Source: Adineta vaga
Lineage: Eukaryota > Rotifera
Length of the DNA: 64,000 bases
Reading direction: 5' to 3'
Assembly: GCA_021613535.1 (NCBI GenBank)
Contig: CP075497.1
Location: forward strand, 10,540,001 to 10,604,000
Each line of letters begins with the position of its first letter. The stretch's first letter is position 1. A model generated the notes under the pieces. The model did not search any database. It saw nothing but the letters and a program-made list of their open reading frames with translations, and was not told where the DNA came from. Of the stretch, positions 25,001-39,980 are shown piece by piece. Both the position numbers and the translations under genes were made by a program.

Positions 25001-28000
25001 CACATACATATTCTTAATTTTCAATGATCGAAATGAACAATTATCGTTTTACTTTCTCTTAGTTGTCTACTGTCAAGTGGAGACAGACTTGAATATTGTC
25101 TGTGTGTAATAGGAGCTGCTGGTGATCGTAATTGCACTAGTAGTCATTATAAAAGAACAATAAAGAAAAGAAATTGAGAAACAATGAACGAAAGAGGGAG
25201 ACGCTAAATAAACACACGCGTGGATATATGTATATATATATATTGGTCAATATACGAACAAAAAAGAAAAGAATAGGTGACGTCTATCTAACGATAATGG
25301 ACCAGAGCCTGTAATTTATGTTTGATATACGTGTGGGAAAGTGAAATAGATCGAGTGTAGACATTTAGGACAATTTAAAATATGGAACTCCTCTATTATT
25401 TATGTTCAATTGTCTACTTCACTTACTTTGTAATTGTTCAATTGCTTTTGTACTGTTAAGACGTGAATTCTTTGATCGATGAAGATTTTTCAAAATTTGT
25501 TGTAAACATTGGATATTTGTTTCACACGTTCGTAAAACTTCGTCCTATATTAGTAAAAAAAAGAGAAAAACACATCGATTTTTAAATAGAAATTAGATGA
25601 AATTGCTAAAACATTATATACATATTTTCGTAGATTGCGATCATTTAATGTAAATGGTTGTTGACGTTTTTTCTTCTCTAAACTTTGTCGTGCTTTGAAT
25701 AACTGTCGTTCTGTTTCGTTTAAAACATAATTAAAATCATCTAAGTCCGAATCAGAATCTAATAATTCTTTGTTTCCAACTAAACCACTTGTCAATGATG
25801 ATGATGAACCATGAATATTCTAAATAGAGATCATTTGCAACGATTGTGTCATCAATGTATACATATATATGCATATATAAAGGTTCATCCCGAAGGGCGT
25901 GAATGATACGAATGTACATTATTCTAATTAGCCATTGTCATACAAATACATAGGGATCAAGTCAATAAGAAAAAAAACAACCTAGTAATTTTTGCAATGG
26001 TATGTAATAAAACAGAACACATTCGAAACAATTATTCAGATATATGAGTCAACGAAAAAACAAAATCCTCGAGAATACAAAACATAAGTAGTCAATTAAC
26101 ATTTGCGTTTTCGACGCCCTCGTAAAAAAAACAACGCATCGTTCCGTCTTTTTTTTCCTCGCTACTTGAAACTGATCGATCAATAAAAAGTAAACGGTGT
26201 AGATTTAAACAGTGTGAATCCAATGAAGCGTAGAATGGATGATACATCTAATTGAGCGTTTCTCACCTTTCTAACCTTAGATATCTACCTGATAAGTTTG
26301 TTCCGTCGTATCTTCTGTTAGTTTTTGTAAAGCTAGATAGGCAAGTTTGATAGTCCAATGATCAATGTTAACAAACCACATCAGCACACATTGGAAAGAC
26401 AACTAAGCTAAGAGTGTAACAGAAGACGGCGAGAGAAAAAAAAGGTAGAAGAAAGAAAAAAAAACCCAAGACGGAGAAGAAGAAAAAAGGGCATCTTCCC
26501 CTTCTTTTTTTGCTTTTCTATTCTCCCCACGCTCTATCTCTATATTTTCTATCGACATCGGCGGCACGAGTAAGTACTAAAAATTTTTTTTTCATATATA
26601 TGTATGCTGCATTCGAAAAAAAGAGGAATAAGAAAGCGCAAAAAAAAACAGAACGTTCAGCTGCGGTTTTTCTATTCTGTTTCCTCTTGATATGGTAAAG
26701 CACTAATCTGTTTTCTATGATGTATATCTCTATCGATCAGAAAAGACAAATGTATCGGACTGTTGTATGAGATACAAATGATGAGTAAGAAAAGCAAATA
26801 AAAGAGAAAGTGAACGTTTGACCTTTAGCAATGTTCAGTCATTCTACAATCAAAATAAAGTGATATGGATATGAATGAGTTGAATATATGTATATATATA
26901 TATACATATTTATGTCCTTGAAATGATATCAGAAGAAAAAGTAATTTTACGTTTCATTACCACTTGTCATCGGGAGGGGTAAGAAGAAGAAAGCGGCATC
27001 TTATTGTCATTTCCTTTGATGAAAAGACAAAAACAACAGCGAAAATTTCACTAATCTTCTATAATATATGTATCATTCGAAATAGATGCATGATCTACAA
27101 GTAGCAATATCTTCTAAGTAGTCATTTGTCTTCGATTATTGTTATTTTGGAGTGTTTTTAATCATCTTGATAAGTGATATGTTTTTCATGTCTTTGCATG
27201 TTTTGTTGTTCTTTTATTTCGATTTTTAATTTATGAAATTTCGTCTTTGAAGAAAAATATGTATCAATGAACTTTTGTAGGTAATAAAGTGTCAACCCTG
27301 AAAAGCGCTATCGTCAAGAGAATCGACCTTGTTTCGATTGCGATATACAATGAATTATATTGAAAAGCAATCGAGAGGTTTATAAAAAAAAAGCAAACTT
27401 CTACAAGCTGTTCTACGAAGGACTTATGACTGTGATGTTTTAATGATGCGTTTGCTTGTCGAAAATTTCCCTACAGGGAGAAAATTTGATGTTTGTCAAA
27501 GAAAAATTTATTCTCGTTTTTCTTTTCCTTTTATAGATACTATTTCATGTAGAAAAGAAAAATGAAGGCTCTGATGCCGATGGCTTGATAGTAGCCAAAA
27601 CATAAATCGATCATCGATTTGTTTATCTAACCATTATTATTCGACAATTGTTATTATAAACATCTCAAGAGACTAAGGGTGATAAAACCTTTTAAAATCT
27701 AATGATATCATTTTTTACAATCGAATTGTTTATTTATCTACGTGAATAAAAATCACTTGAAAGTGAACGATTGAAGTAAGGCGAAGAAAGAAGGAATCAA
27801 GTTTTGTAAATAAATAAACTTTCTTTATGACTTTTTGTAATTGTACATTTTAATATATATTGCATTTAAAGAACTTCAATATTTACCTTGAATGAATAAT
27901 TAAAATTATCAATAAGATAATTTTCATTATCGGATGAAGAATCATTGGGTAAATCCATTTCTAAAAATTGATCTTCCCATTTTAATGTTGTTTCCATAGA

Positions 28001-31000
28001 ATCAATATCATGAGAATTTAGAGGATAAAAAAGTGGATTCTAATGAAAAGATGAAGAAAAAAAAGTTTCGCATTGTATCAATTTACCTGATATCCATCCC
28101 AACATGGTTCAGAACCATCCATTTTATCGTTCATAATTATTGTATTCAAAGAATCAAATACTGAAAAAAGATCACATTCGATGAGATTTTTCGGTAGAAT
28201 AAAGAAGAAAGTAATTCTTACCGTCTGATGTTATGGACATTGGCAAAGTCATTAAATCAACCTTCATTTGAGATACTTCATCTATTGAAAAAAAAATGAA
28301 CGAATCAATGATGTAATCAATGAGAGTATAACTCTCTCTCTCTCTCTCTCTTTTCCTCCTCGTTTATATTGTTTCATAAAAGTCAATAAATAATTCAATT
28401 GAACTTATTGCTAGACAGAACAATCATTAACATTTTCAATCCTCACCTAGATTTGGTGTTTGTTGTTCTTCCGCTTCCGATGGTGTGGTAGTTGTTTCTA
28501 ATTCGACATCCGATGAATAGCCTGTAGTCGTCGTCGTTGTTGTTGTCTTATATCGATTATAATATTGTGATTCTGAACGATGATACTGATGAATTGGTGA
28601 TGTCGAATTAAAATCAGATGATAAAACATCGACATCATTTTCCGATTGTTCAGGATCTGTATATTCTGCACTGGCATCATAAGAATTCGATGATAGTTTC
28701 TTTTGAACAGGTGACGATGGTGATAATTGTGATGGAGAAGGTTTTGAATTCGTATATTTTTTACTGTACATGAGTAAGGATGGTTTTGGTTGAGTTTTTT
28801 TCGCTTCTTCAATGCTTAGATCAATATCTGGATTAGAACATGTATCGTATGCAGATGTTATTGAATGTCGCCACCAATTTGGTAAATGACGATCACGTTC
28901 GAGAACGGGCAATGAATGTGTTAATGAAGAAAAACTTGTTCTACCTTGATTAGGAAGTTTTTGTCCAATATAATAATCACTTTGACTTGTTTTGATTTGA
29001 AAGATAGGTCGAAGACTTTCATCCGACTGATTTATTTCATCTTCAGTTTCATATCCGACATCTAATTTTGATAATGTTCGTTTTTGTTTTTCATTTGTAT
29101 TTATTTGATCATCAATATCATTTATATTGGTTAATGAATAATAAAATGTTGATGGAGAATTTATTGGGAGAAGATTTAATGACATTTGTCGTTTTGATCT
29201 TGACATATTTCTATTCAGATAAATTGATTTTGATTCAAGATTATTATTTGAAGTAAGAATTAATGATGATTCAGAACGTTTATGATTTTGTTGAAAATTA
29301 TATAAACTATCGAGACTTGTATTGGATGCTGTTAAAGGAATTTTTTCATATTCACTTGATTCAAATGGAATAATATCGTCTTCTTCGTCGAGTCTGTCGT
29401 TTTCGTCAAACAAAATAAATGGTGTCGGACTCTAAAATACAAAAGAAGAAAAAAAATGAAATTTATATGAATGCATTCAATCAGTCAACCTGAATCATCA
29501 TCCTCATCGTCTTTTTCCTCTTTCTCTTTTTTCCTTTGATCTTCAAGATAATCGGCATTCAATTTCCGAAGAAAATCAACGATTGCCTGACTCGAGGTCA
29601 CAAACGTTTTCTACCTGTATATTAATATATCCTACTGATGTTCTTGTTGCTACCGACTATCTTTGTCTCTAAGGATAAAGAACATTCAATTAACATCGAA
29701 AGAGAAAAAAAAACGAAGAAATTTGAGATTATGAGATGAGTTGATGATGGTGATGATGATGTAATGGATGTCTCTATTTCTATTTCTTGTTTCCTGTCCA
29801 TTTGACATGAATGTATCAGCCTTCGTATAGTACTTCTAGCGTTATCAACACTCACTCATTCACTGAACTATTCTTTTGTTCATCAACGAACTAGCTATAG
29901 CGTTCAAGTGCAAATCCGTTGACTAACACTCTATATGTGCTGTACTCATCAATCAGGGAAATAAAGAATACAGGATTGTAATGTGCAAATTGGAGAGAAG
30001 AGAGAAGAAGAAGAAGAAGAAGAAACCGATGTATCATAAATTACGTTATTACGAGAGAACATACTTGAATAGAATGAGTTTCATGGACAAAATGAATAAT
30101 GTCTTGTCTAACTGTCGATTTATTCGACAAGTCTATCTATTCATATTCCACTAGTTCATATAAATCATTGTCAGTGACCGTGGCTCTCTATTTAGTATAG
30201 TACAAAAGAAGAGAATGATTCAAATTACTTTTCGCCTTCTTCTTCTTCTTCTCCATCTCTTCCCCTCTCTATCCGTCTATGTATTTAACTCTGCTTCTCT
30301 ATATGTATCTAGTTCCTGTCTCTATCTGTATTGCAGCTTTGACGCGACTTCAATTTTCTTCTTTTTTTTTTATTCTCTTCGCCACACCAATTCTTTTGTT
30401 ATTCCTCGATAGACAGACCCTTACTTATATACATACATCTATCTTAGCTTAGCTAGCACAAGATTAAAAAAAGGAACGATGTCTTGTGATGATGACACAC
30501 GTATAAAGAGATCAACACATATATACATATATATATATATACATTCGAGAAAGAAAACCGAGAAGGCCAGATGACTGATTGTATACCGATGTCCAAGCAC
30601 ATTATCTTTGCTCGATTTATCTAAGTAAACTAAAAGAATTACTTCTATGTAGAAAAATGATGCCGAAGGGTATCGAGATATAAACATAATTTTACCTGCT
30701 GAAAGCGGACATTGTGTCTTCGACAGTTTATGTCAACTGTGAACGAACTGATGGCTGGCATATGTTAAAAGACAAATAACAAGCTGACACACACGTATAT
30801 GTGTATGTTAGATGAACGCATTTACTTTTTCTTTCAATATATGTATATCGGTCAATCATTACTGGCGGGCAACAGATCGGTTTCTTAAACAAACGAAGAA
30901 ATAGAAGAGAATAAAAAGAAAATAAATGTCGACTTTGACAGACACATTTAAGTTATTTTTAAATAAAAGATGGGAAACAGAAGGTTTATCATATATGATT

Positions 31001-33052
31001 AGTCACTTCTCTTCTTTCGTGTTGTATAGTAATAATCAATAATTTATACGAATAGGAACAAGTTTTTCTCTCTCTCTCTTTCTCTCTGTCATTTTGTTTG
31101 AAGTATGTCACCGTGTGCACACACACATTCAAATGTATGTTTAATTTCACTCATATAAATATATACTTCTACCACTATTATTTACTATCAGTTCACCTTA
31201 TGTTGCTTATTAGTAAGCGATAGATAGAAAAATGATGAATGAAGAAACTTACGTTCAACTAGTAGGATTGCGACAATCAAACAATTGTTTAAAAAATCGA
31301 CAATCATTAGAACTGTAAAACGTTTTGTGTCTCTCGTTCTTTTCCTCTGCTCGATCAACCATCGGTCGAAAATGTTAGACAATGAATCAAAAAAAGCAAA
31401 AGAAAGGCAGATCGACTCAGGAAGAGAGAAATCAAGAGAGAAGGAAAAAGAATGTACGCTTGCGTTTACTCTCGTAGCTCTTCAAGTACGACAATACCTA
31501 TCTGAACTGTACCTTGTCAAATGAATAGAAGAAAAAAAAAGAAAATTAAACATCTACACGCATAGACACACATTTACACATATAGGTCACTCTTCAAATA
31601 ATCTAAAGTTTGCTCCATAATAACATCTATAGCTCGGTAATTAATAGAGAACAAGCGTTCAAGAGAGCAACCAAGAGAAAAGCTAATGGCATTAGAAGAC
31701 ACAATGATAGTATTGGGTCACTTATGAACCATACGTAAGCAGACGTGCATGACATTTTAGCTATGATGACATAGCACATACATAACACTTAGAGAATATT
31801 TAGAATACATGTAACTGGCACGAATGTCTATACGTTTTCTTTTTTTCTATGTGTTTGCTTTAACACAAATCTTACTCTCTAATCAATGTAATATATTTAC
31901 ATTTTTTGAAGGTAAAGTACACACATATTATAATAAAAAATACCGCATTGAAGCCATATCAATCATTTTACTTGAAAAAATGCTTACCCGTAGAATTTTT
32001 AATTTTTCTTCAAGTTTACATTGAATTTCAACTGAATTAATCCATGTTTGATGCCAACGATTTTCCAGATCACTTGCTAAATCGAATGGAACTTGCTCTA
32101 CTTGCTGTTCGTAATCTTGTTTTAGACGGTCACAAATTTCAATAATTGATGAAACACGACTATTTCTTGATTTAATTTCACCTTGTAATTTCTAGAATAG
32201 AATGTGGAAAAAGAAATGTTAAAAACATTGACCTATTACGTAAATGATGAAAAGTTTTAACATCGATTAGAAAAATCTTACTGTATGTTGATGAAGTTTA
32301 TATTGAAAATCTTCTAATGAAATGTCATCAGTTCGTATCGATGTAAAAGTCGATAATTGTTCTTCTGTTTCACTAAGCCATTCTTCAAATAAGAATAATT
32401 CACTATGTAAATCTAAACAATGATACTTTTTTTTTCTTTTATCTTTGTAACAAAAAAAAGATCAGTTACCTTGAAGTATTCGATCAAAATCTTCATCAAG
32501 GTAATCAAGAAAACGTGATTCAAGAGAATTCCATTGACGGTTTATTCGGATCAATTTATCATTAATATTTAATTTTAAGTCTGGAAAACGTTCGCTTAAC
32601 TTATCAGCATATTGATCAAATACACGTAAACGCATTAAACCTTGTTCGTACAATTCTTCATAATATTTCTAAAAGATACGACAAGATTTATATTGGAAAA
32701 TCATCTTTTCTTTTTTGCTTGTACCTGTCGAAGATAACGTGTTAATGCATTCGAAGAAACTGTTGTTATTGTTTCATGGATCTTTTCACACCAATGAGCT
32801 AATTCTGTATACTGTTTTTCAAATTCATTATAAGATACATGATGAACAGAAAGATCATTTAATGAGGTAAATGGTTCACTAAGAGAACCCTAAATAAAAT
32901 GTTTTTAAACATTTTAAATGATGATTCCGAAGCAAATCTTACTTGACAACGGCAAATCAATTCTTCCGACATAAGAAAATTGTAATCATCAACTAATGTT
33001 CCATTCCAAAATTCTTGTCGTTTATTATTTCTGAACTCGATTGTATTTCTAA
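22090..33052 (-). CDS. KASH-domain nesprin (spectrin repeats plus nuclear-envelope anchor), 5' end unresolved
   Basis: Nesprins span the outer nuclear membrane and tie the cytoskeleton to SUN proteins. The C-terminal exon has a linker, a hydrophobic helix (SLLLGLLILLLLFFVYF) and a luminal tail (DACSKSTIIRTVFRK) ending EGIPTI. The luminal Cys lies about where KASH peptides form a disulfide with SUN, but the usual terminal PPPT is replaced. Upstream exons encode helical spectrin-like segments (AHWCEKIHETITTV, INRQWNSLESRFLDYLDE, FLFEEWLSETEEQLS, ENRWHQTWINSVEIQCKLEE). These join in phase at about 31986 to the acidic exon 28447-29430 (FDENDRLDEEDDIIP), then exons to about 27890, 25440-25820, 23700-23950 and 22860-23410. 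Some introns reach 1.4-2 kb. No calponin-homology domain is visible. The first exon found begins at an acceptor at 33052, so true 5' exons are probably farther right. Confidence 0.82.
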
Positions 33053-36000
33053 AACAACAAAGCAAATAAATGATTCAAACATCTGTACAAATAAATAATC
33101 ATAACATGTTCAGAAGAAATAACTCAATTGACATATGTGTACGATAGTCTAAACGATGTCTCGAAGTAAAAAAATATCGATTATGATCGATTTCCTCGGA
33201 TGCGTACATGTCATAAAATCAGTCTGACTCTGTGTTAATGGTAAAGTAAAAGAGGTGAGATGATGCACAGATATGAAAAACCGCATAGACGACTGTTTTT
33301 TCTCATTTAATAAACGACAAGTCATATGTCGATGGATAATAGGGTAATGACCTTTAAATGAAAAGATTACTCAGGTGAACAGCAAGTTAAGACAGAGAGA
33401 GAGAAAAAAAAGCATTACGTATACGACAGTGATAAAATGATGATATCAGTACAAAACGAACGGTTAGAAAATTCGATTAAGATACTTTTATTGAATGCAT
33501 TAAGAAATTATTATAGATTATCGTATATCAATAAGAAAAATATCCTTGAACAATTGCTGTGAAGATCTGTCCTTCAACGAGAAGAATATTTCCAAAAATG
33601 ATGTTTGAAAAATGATGTAGACGGAAAAACATTTCGGTTACGGAAAATATGCTAAGTTTGTTTATGAAAAAAGCAGAATTATTTCAATTATGTTGTTGAT
33701 TGTTGTATTGACTCGTTAATGAATATTTTCGTTTGATTTCAAAAGAAATATGAAATACTCGTTACTTCTCAAGGTTAACTAGCATGTCATATCAACGCAG
33801 CAATTTTGAAGCATATTTATAATTATTATAAGAAAATCATTTTTTCTATTTGTTTTAATTATGAAGTAAAGATGAAATAGGTGATAAATATGTGGGCAGA
33901 TTCGAAAGAAACATGTCGTATATAAAGTATACCTTTTGTCATATACTTGTGTTCAAGGTAGAATTTCGATAGAAAATACGCAACAAATTATTTCGAAAGG
34001 ATATTCGAAGAAAAAAAAGGGGGGAAATCTGATTGACACTTAACTTAATCATAATGATATTTCGAAAAGATATATCAATAGAAAAATAAGGTCAATCTAT
34101 TGACTTCTATTTCAATCTTTACTAATGGATTATTTATCTTGTGGAAATACTATCACATCTAGTGCAGTCATTACATTGACTAACTAAGGTTTCGTCGAAA
34201 ACTTATCAATGTAGAAAAATAATCTTTCAACACGTTCTAATTGGAAGATAGTTCTCGTAAACAATCGATTAAAACTATAAAAACACAAATAGTGATAATC
34301 ATTCTACAGATGTCGACGACTTCACTGTCGCTAAATGTTCTGGTCAATCGAATCGTTGATTCTTTTCTAACATATACATAGATTTTGTTTATCGACTTTT
34401 AAAATTCTATTTCGAGAAAAAAAACACGAACTACTTAGCTTTCATGCATATCTAACAATTCTCAAAATGTATCGAGAAAACGAGAGATAGAATGATAGAG
34501 ATCTATGTCATCTCATCTCTAGTATTGTAGGAGCTTGAAAGGTCGTTCTCGGCTGATTCAATCATGAAATCTAAATAGAAATTGATTATCAAATTGAATC
34601 TCTCAATGAAACTCTTCTACTGTCAATACAAAATGATATCTTTCTTACAGTATTCAAAGAAAAATGAAAAAGTTCAAAGGCTATTCTATTTACTCTTTCT
34701 TTCATCCATTCTAAAACAACTGATCTTATATAACATTGCAATCGATTTGATTGCAATTTCAAACTAATCTATGCCTAGTTTCTTCAATCAGATTGATATT
34801 CGATTTCATGTAATCTTACCGTTAATATTCGAGATTAGAGATACTTCTTGCAGTATGAGTTTGCAAAAGAAAAATGAACTTCTCAACCTGTTATGATATT
34901 CATGAAGAGAAAAGAAAAAGAAAAAGAAACTAGGCAAATGAACGATTTCAATCATGTCTTTATGCAATATTCATTTGTTTTCATTACACGCTATGAGGTT
35001 GGTGTCAATGTCATTTCTTTTTCCTTTTTTGCACAACGGTATCTATACAGTTGCAGTTACGGTCCTCATGCACTTGTATACCATTGAAGGACTTGTATAG
35101 CAAGCGTAGAAGAAGAAGAAGAAGAAGAAGAAAAAAGGAAATTCAAATCAGAAAATATTAGTTACATTCAAAATAGGAATTCAAATAGAAATCAATCAAT
35201 TGAATACATACTTATTCGATTTTAATATAAATACAGGATATTGAAATGGATTCTTTTCATTCATTTTGTAATAATACATGTAAAATTTAATCGACAATGT
35301 TAAAAATTATCATCGTTCGACTCCGTGATCTAAAACAATGAGAGAAAGAGATAGAATGAGAATGAAAAAAGAAAGAATTCTGTTGATAGAATTGTCTGTC
35401 ATTTACAATAATGCTGTGTATGTGTTTTTAAGTGAATACCGGATATGCTGCATGCCTCACGCATCTTTTTTTCTTGTACAATTAGATTCGTCGTTCTGCG
35501 GGTGGTGTACCATAGAGAGAAGAGAAGAAGAATGGATACAAATCACTCTCAGTAATGGTTAAGACAATAAATTTTTCTATTCACATTCATTCACTAGAAC
35601 ATTGGTGATGATGATGATGATGAACGAAGGTCAGTTGTATATACACACACACACACACACTCTACTTGCACTGATGAGATGTTTATATTCACCTCGTCAG
35701 AATGCAAATAATTCGTCTATAGATTGAACTAACCGTCATCAGACAAGAAAGGAAAGAGAGTTTGCATTTTCAAACAGTGTATAAACATGTATAGACTACA
35801 AAAGAATATAGAAAAGATCATCGTGTCAAGGTCTTCTTTCATTCTTTTTTCCTACAACAAAAGCATCCGTTAGAATTAATTAGAAGAAGATTAGTCAGTC
35901 TTGCCACTGTCCTCAATGTCAATCCGTTAAGAATATTGCCGCTAGTAGTAATAATCAAATTTTGTACATAGACACCAACGATGATATTCATACCCTTCCG

Positions 36001-39000
36001 GCAGACAATGGAATAGAAAGAGAAAATAGTAAAATTACAAGTAAATAGTATTGTTGATGAGATTTTTCAATGCACGTACATACGCTAACGGCTACTTAAC
36101 AAGCACAAGGTCAAGAAATGTATGTCGAACTAATAGAATATGTAACGTGAGAAGTGTTTATTTCTATAGAAACATTGAATTTTCTTTTTGTTTGTACTTG
36201 TAAAAATGTTAACAATTCTTTTTCTCTTATCGATTTCGTAAAATTACTTTACTCTTAATGAAAAGTAATCTGATTGAAAGTATTTAGTGAAAAAAAAACA
36301 TTTTTTTCAAAAATTTGTCTGTCTCAATCTTCTAATAGAATATCTATATATAGATCTCATGCTTAGGTACATATCAACTAACATTAAGTTGATGAATAGA
36401 TAGTTCTCGATGATATGAATGGATCAAAGTGTAAATGAAATAGTTTCATATATTCACATACCTTTCGTTTAGAGAACAATCATTAGTGAAGTGTAAAAGA
36501 AATAAAATAGATTTGTCTCATCAATAGATTGATTTTATCACAATTTATGTTGCTTGTTAAATGAGCAGATGTGATCGTGAGGCGAAAACGTCTTAATTCC
36601 CTTGACAACAAGTAATCAACTATATATAGAGAGAGAGAGAGGAAAAGACAGTTAGAGAGAAAAGAACAAGCCTTCCAGCTGACCATCGGTCATCATAGCG
36701 GCAGCAATTATCGAATTTCAATAGATTATTTCCGTCTTTACTCATTCATTCAAGGTTATTCTCTACAGGTGAACTTGACAGAAATATAAGAAAGTGAACG
36801 GATACAATACTCACTAAAGAATCTGTAGTTCCCATTTACATATAATTACACAGTAAAATCACGCTTGAATGAAAGAGAGGGATAAATAAAGTTGGTATTA
36901 GTGTATATATGCATATGTGTGTATATATATATGTGTGTGTGTCTGAACAATGACAAGATTGAAAGAGAAGATGCAAAGAAAAAGAAGAAAAAATAAAAAA
37001 CAATTTTACTTACAAATAATTGCGTTATTACTAGAAAAATCAGTTTTGAATCTTGTTCGAATTCGTTTTGACCTTAATTCTGTTCGATGTTTGGTATGAA
37101 GTGGTCAACAGAATATTTCAAGAGTGTCCGACAGTGAATTAACGAACGAAAGAGTCTGACACAATGCTACTAACAAGTGGTACGTCAAGCACTTTGTTTT
37201 GTTGGCGCTTTCGGTTGATCACTCTTTTTTTCTCCCTCTCTCTCTCTCTCTCTTTCTTTTTTTCTTTATCAAACTACGCATTTATATGTACAAACATCAA
37301 ATATTTTGCCCACACATGTATTGATCACCGTATCAATTATACGAACATGCCTGTGATTATTGCCATTTGAAATGGTGCAACAGAGACGATAATTGCTGGA
37401 CAAATAAATACATATACACACACACATACTCACTCAAACTTTACCAGACAGGATCAGTCGTTAACAAAACAAAAATTTCAATAAATACATTAACCGTATA
37501 TGTATATATACAGATGTATACATATATACTCACTAACACAACTGTCAAACTAGCGTAAAAAAGAAAAGTTAAATCGATAAATCACATAACGCAATCTTTT
37601 TGATATCATCTCTCATCATCAATTTAGAAGGCAAGCGGTAACACGTCCTATTATCACATCTTACCTTCATACACAGTAGAGAGGATGTACAACACATAAG
37701 AAAAATAGCCCATGTTCTTATTTAATAAGCATCAGCTAACTAGCAAAAAAAGAAAACAATCAAATAACAGATGACACGATGTCAAGTGGTTCTCTTTGCA
37801 AAGGATATAAGTATATAACTGATGGAAAACTGAACTATGCATACATTCTACAAATATATATTACAACATCATTGAGAAGTAAAGAGAAAAAAGAAGGTAG
37901 AAATGTCAGGGTCGTAGATAATTTCTTTTTCTTTTCTGGTTAGAAAGATAAAACTGAACAAACTGGAATGCTTGGACGCATACGGAGAAAGAGAGAGAGA
38001 GAAGAAAAAAAGTTATGTTTACCAGCTTTATGAAAAGATCAAGCCGTTTTCGTCCATATTGACATCATCGCTTTAAAAAAAAAGAAGATTCGAAAGAACA
38101 TAAAAAGAACTCACTTTTCGTTTCTACTCTTTTCTTCTCTCTCTCTTTCTCTTCTTTCTATGTATAACTTAGATAGATATTATAATTATATTAAAACTTA
38201 CTGAAGTATAATAACAATGATGATAATACGTATGAAAATAAATGATTTCTTTTCTCAATCTTACATAAACATATGGTTTCTTTGATTCTAACGTGATTCA
38301 CACATAGCTCAGGGTGAACAAAATGTAGGAGTAGTAGTAATAGGAGTAATTCGAGCTACCATCAGATGGACGAGAAGAAAAAGGGAAGAAGAAGAAGAAG
38401 GAGAAGGAGAAGGAGAAAAGAGGGATTTGACTCTCGGACAATAACGCTCATTGTAGTGTGTATGTAGTACGAGCTCACACACACGCGTGTATCAGCTCTA
38501 GAAAATAAAATATAACAAAAGATTATGTAAGGTTGGCCATTTCTGTTATCAGAAATGTAAATTATACTCTTAAAAATGGCCTGTTTCCTGCACAGATGCG
38601 TGCGCGATCTCAACAGAGAAATATTTACATGAATGTTTGATGAACAAGATGGAAGATAAAAAGTAGCACGTCGTCGTCGTCGTTGCTATCATTTCTAACA
38701 TCTATTTATTGGTCAATTGATTAAACACAAGAGCTTAGATGGAAGAACATTAAAACTAGTCGGCATCAAATCAGTTCAGTTCAAAGCATATGCCAAGTGG
38801 CTCCTTCAAGGCACTTTACCTTCTTTCTTTCCGCATTGTTCATTTCCCCATTTACCTGCCTGATATATATAATGAGAATAAGTAATAAGAAGGGTTCGCC
38901 GTCGCGATTGACCAATTTCGAGAATATGTTCACATAGCACACAATCAAAACGTTTCGTTGTGGTCTAATCGGAGATATATCGCGCAATTTAAATGAAGGA

Positions 39001-39980
39001 AGACAAATGAACAATCAATTTCGAACTATCATCTTTCGGTAAAAGAGACAGAACGACAAATTCTTCTTCTTCTTCTTCTTCTTTTTAGTGATCAACATCT
39101 TGCCGCGAGACATATGATGATGTGTGAATGAATGAATGAATGAACGTGAGAGTATATATATATATGTACTTTTTTTTTATGTCTCGCGCATCGTTCTTGA
39201 TCTTGACCAAGCCATGACAGGAAAAAAAACAGAGTAGGAAGAGAAAACAATCACTCTAATGCAACAAATTAGAGTTGTTATTAGTCATTGATAGATATTC
39301 AATTTTCTTGACTAAAACAATTGTGAAAAGTCGAAGTACTTTTGTACATTTTTTATCTTTCTTTAACAATAACTTTGTTTGACTAGAAAAATTAATTGAC
39401 CTTCGTCTCACACATACTGTCAAACACCTTGACATACAATGCACAAAATAAATGAACTGTTGACCTCGTTAATATGACATCATATTGCGAAATTTCTTTC
39501 ATCGTTCTATTTCTCACTTTTTTTTTATTATTACTATTAGACTTCATGTGATGGATCAGTTAGTCTTTGTTCAATGTCTGTTGTTGCACGCGCATATGTT
39601 CATTTATATTGACTGGACGTGCATGTATATATACTATTGCTGTCAAAAAGGTTAAAACAGTCTGTCATTACTTCTACTATTCTCATCAAACGTTATTATT
39701 GACTAAAAGAAAGAAAAGTAATCTCATATGCAATATCTTTAAACAACATTTGAACTAATCCAATCAATAATTGATTTCTATCAGTACAACAACAGTCGTT
39801 GACCTTAAAACATCCGCATCAAGCTGATTATGTGTCTATGTCTACTGTGCTATGCACCGTTGAACTTCTGTAGATATATCTTATTAACATTTGTCGCTGT
39901 CTATACTCTTGTCAATCAAATTGTTGGAAAGATACTGATTCGATATGTTGAATGATATTTATTCATTGTATTGATTATGC
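33053..39980. other. Gene-poor 6.9 kb stretch upstream of the nesprin exons
   Basis: No coding exon is convincing here, which is long for this compact sequence. Because the first nesprin exon seen begins with a splice acceptor, part of this is probably 5' intron and promoter. Minus-strand donor-like sites occur near 36461 (GTATGTG), 37015 (GTAAGT), 38021 (GTAAAC) and 38817 (GTAAAG). The one near 38817 follows a short ATG frame reading MNNAERK, but its phase does not match the exon ending at 33052. Simple repeats include AC at 35643-35660, CT at 37236-37253, TTC at 39061-39083 and a GAAT tract near 39127-39145. Confidence 0.5.
37236..37253. repeat. CT microsatellite
   Basis: This is an uninterrupted CT run. 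Comparable tracts lie at 28331-28350, 61805-61820, and at about 51113-51166, where an AC tract runs into a CT tract. Confidence 0.85.

Noticed and set aside
28498-28812. 104-codon minus-strand frame inside the nesprin acidic exon
   Set aside because: It is an alternative frame of a real exon that reads through in another frame.
30699-30715. ATG exon MSAFS followed by a donor, as a possible nesprin first exon
   Set aside because: Its phase does not match the next exon (29430), and it lies downstream of the exons it would fit.
39140-39180. GAAT and TA repeats considered as a CRISPR or satellite array
   Set aside because: Simple short-period microsatellite without spacers.
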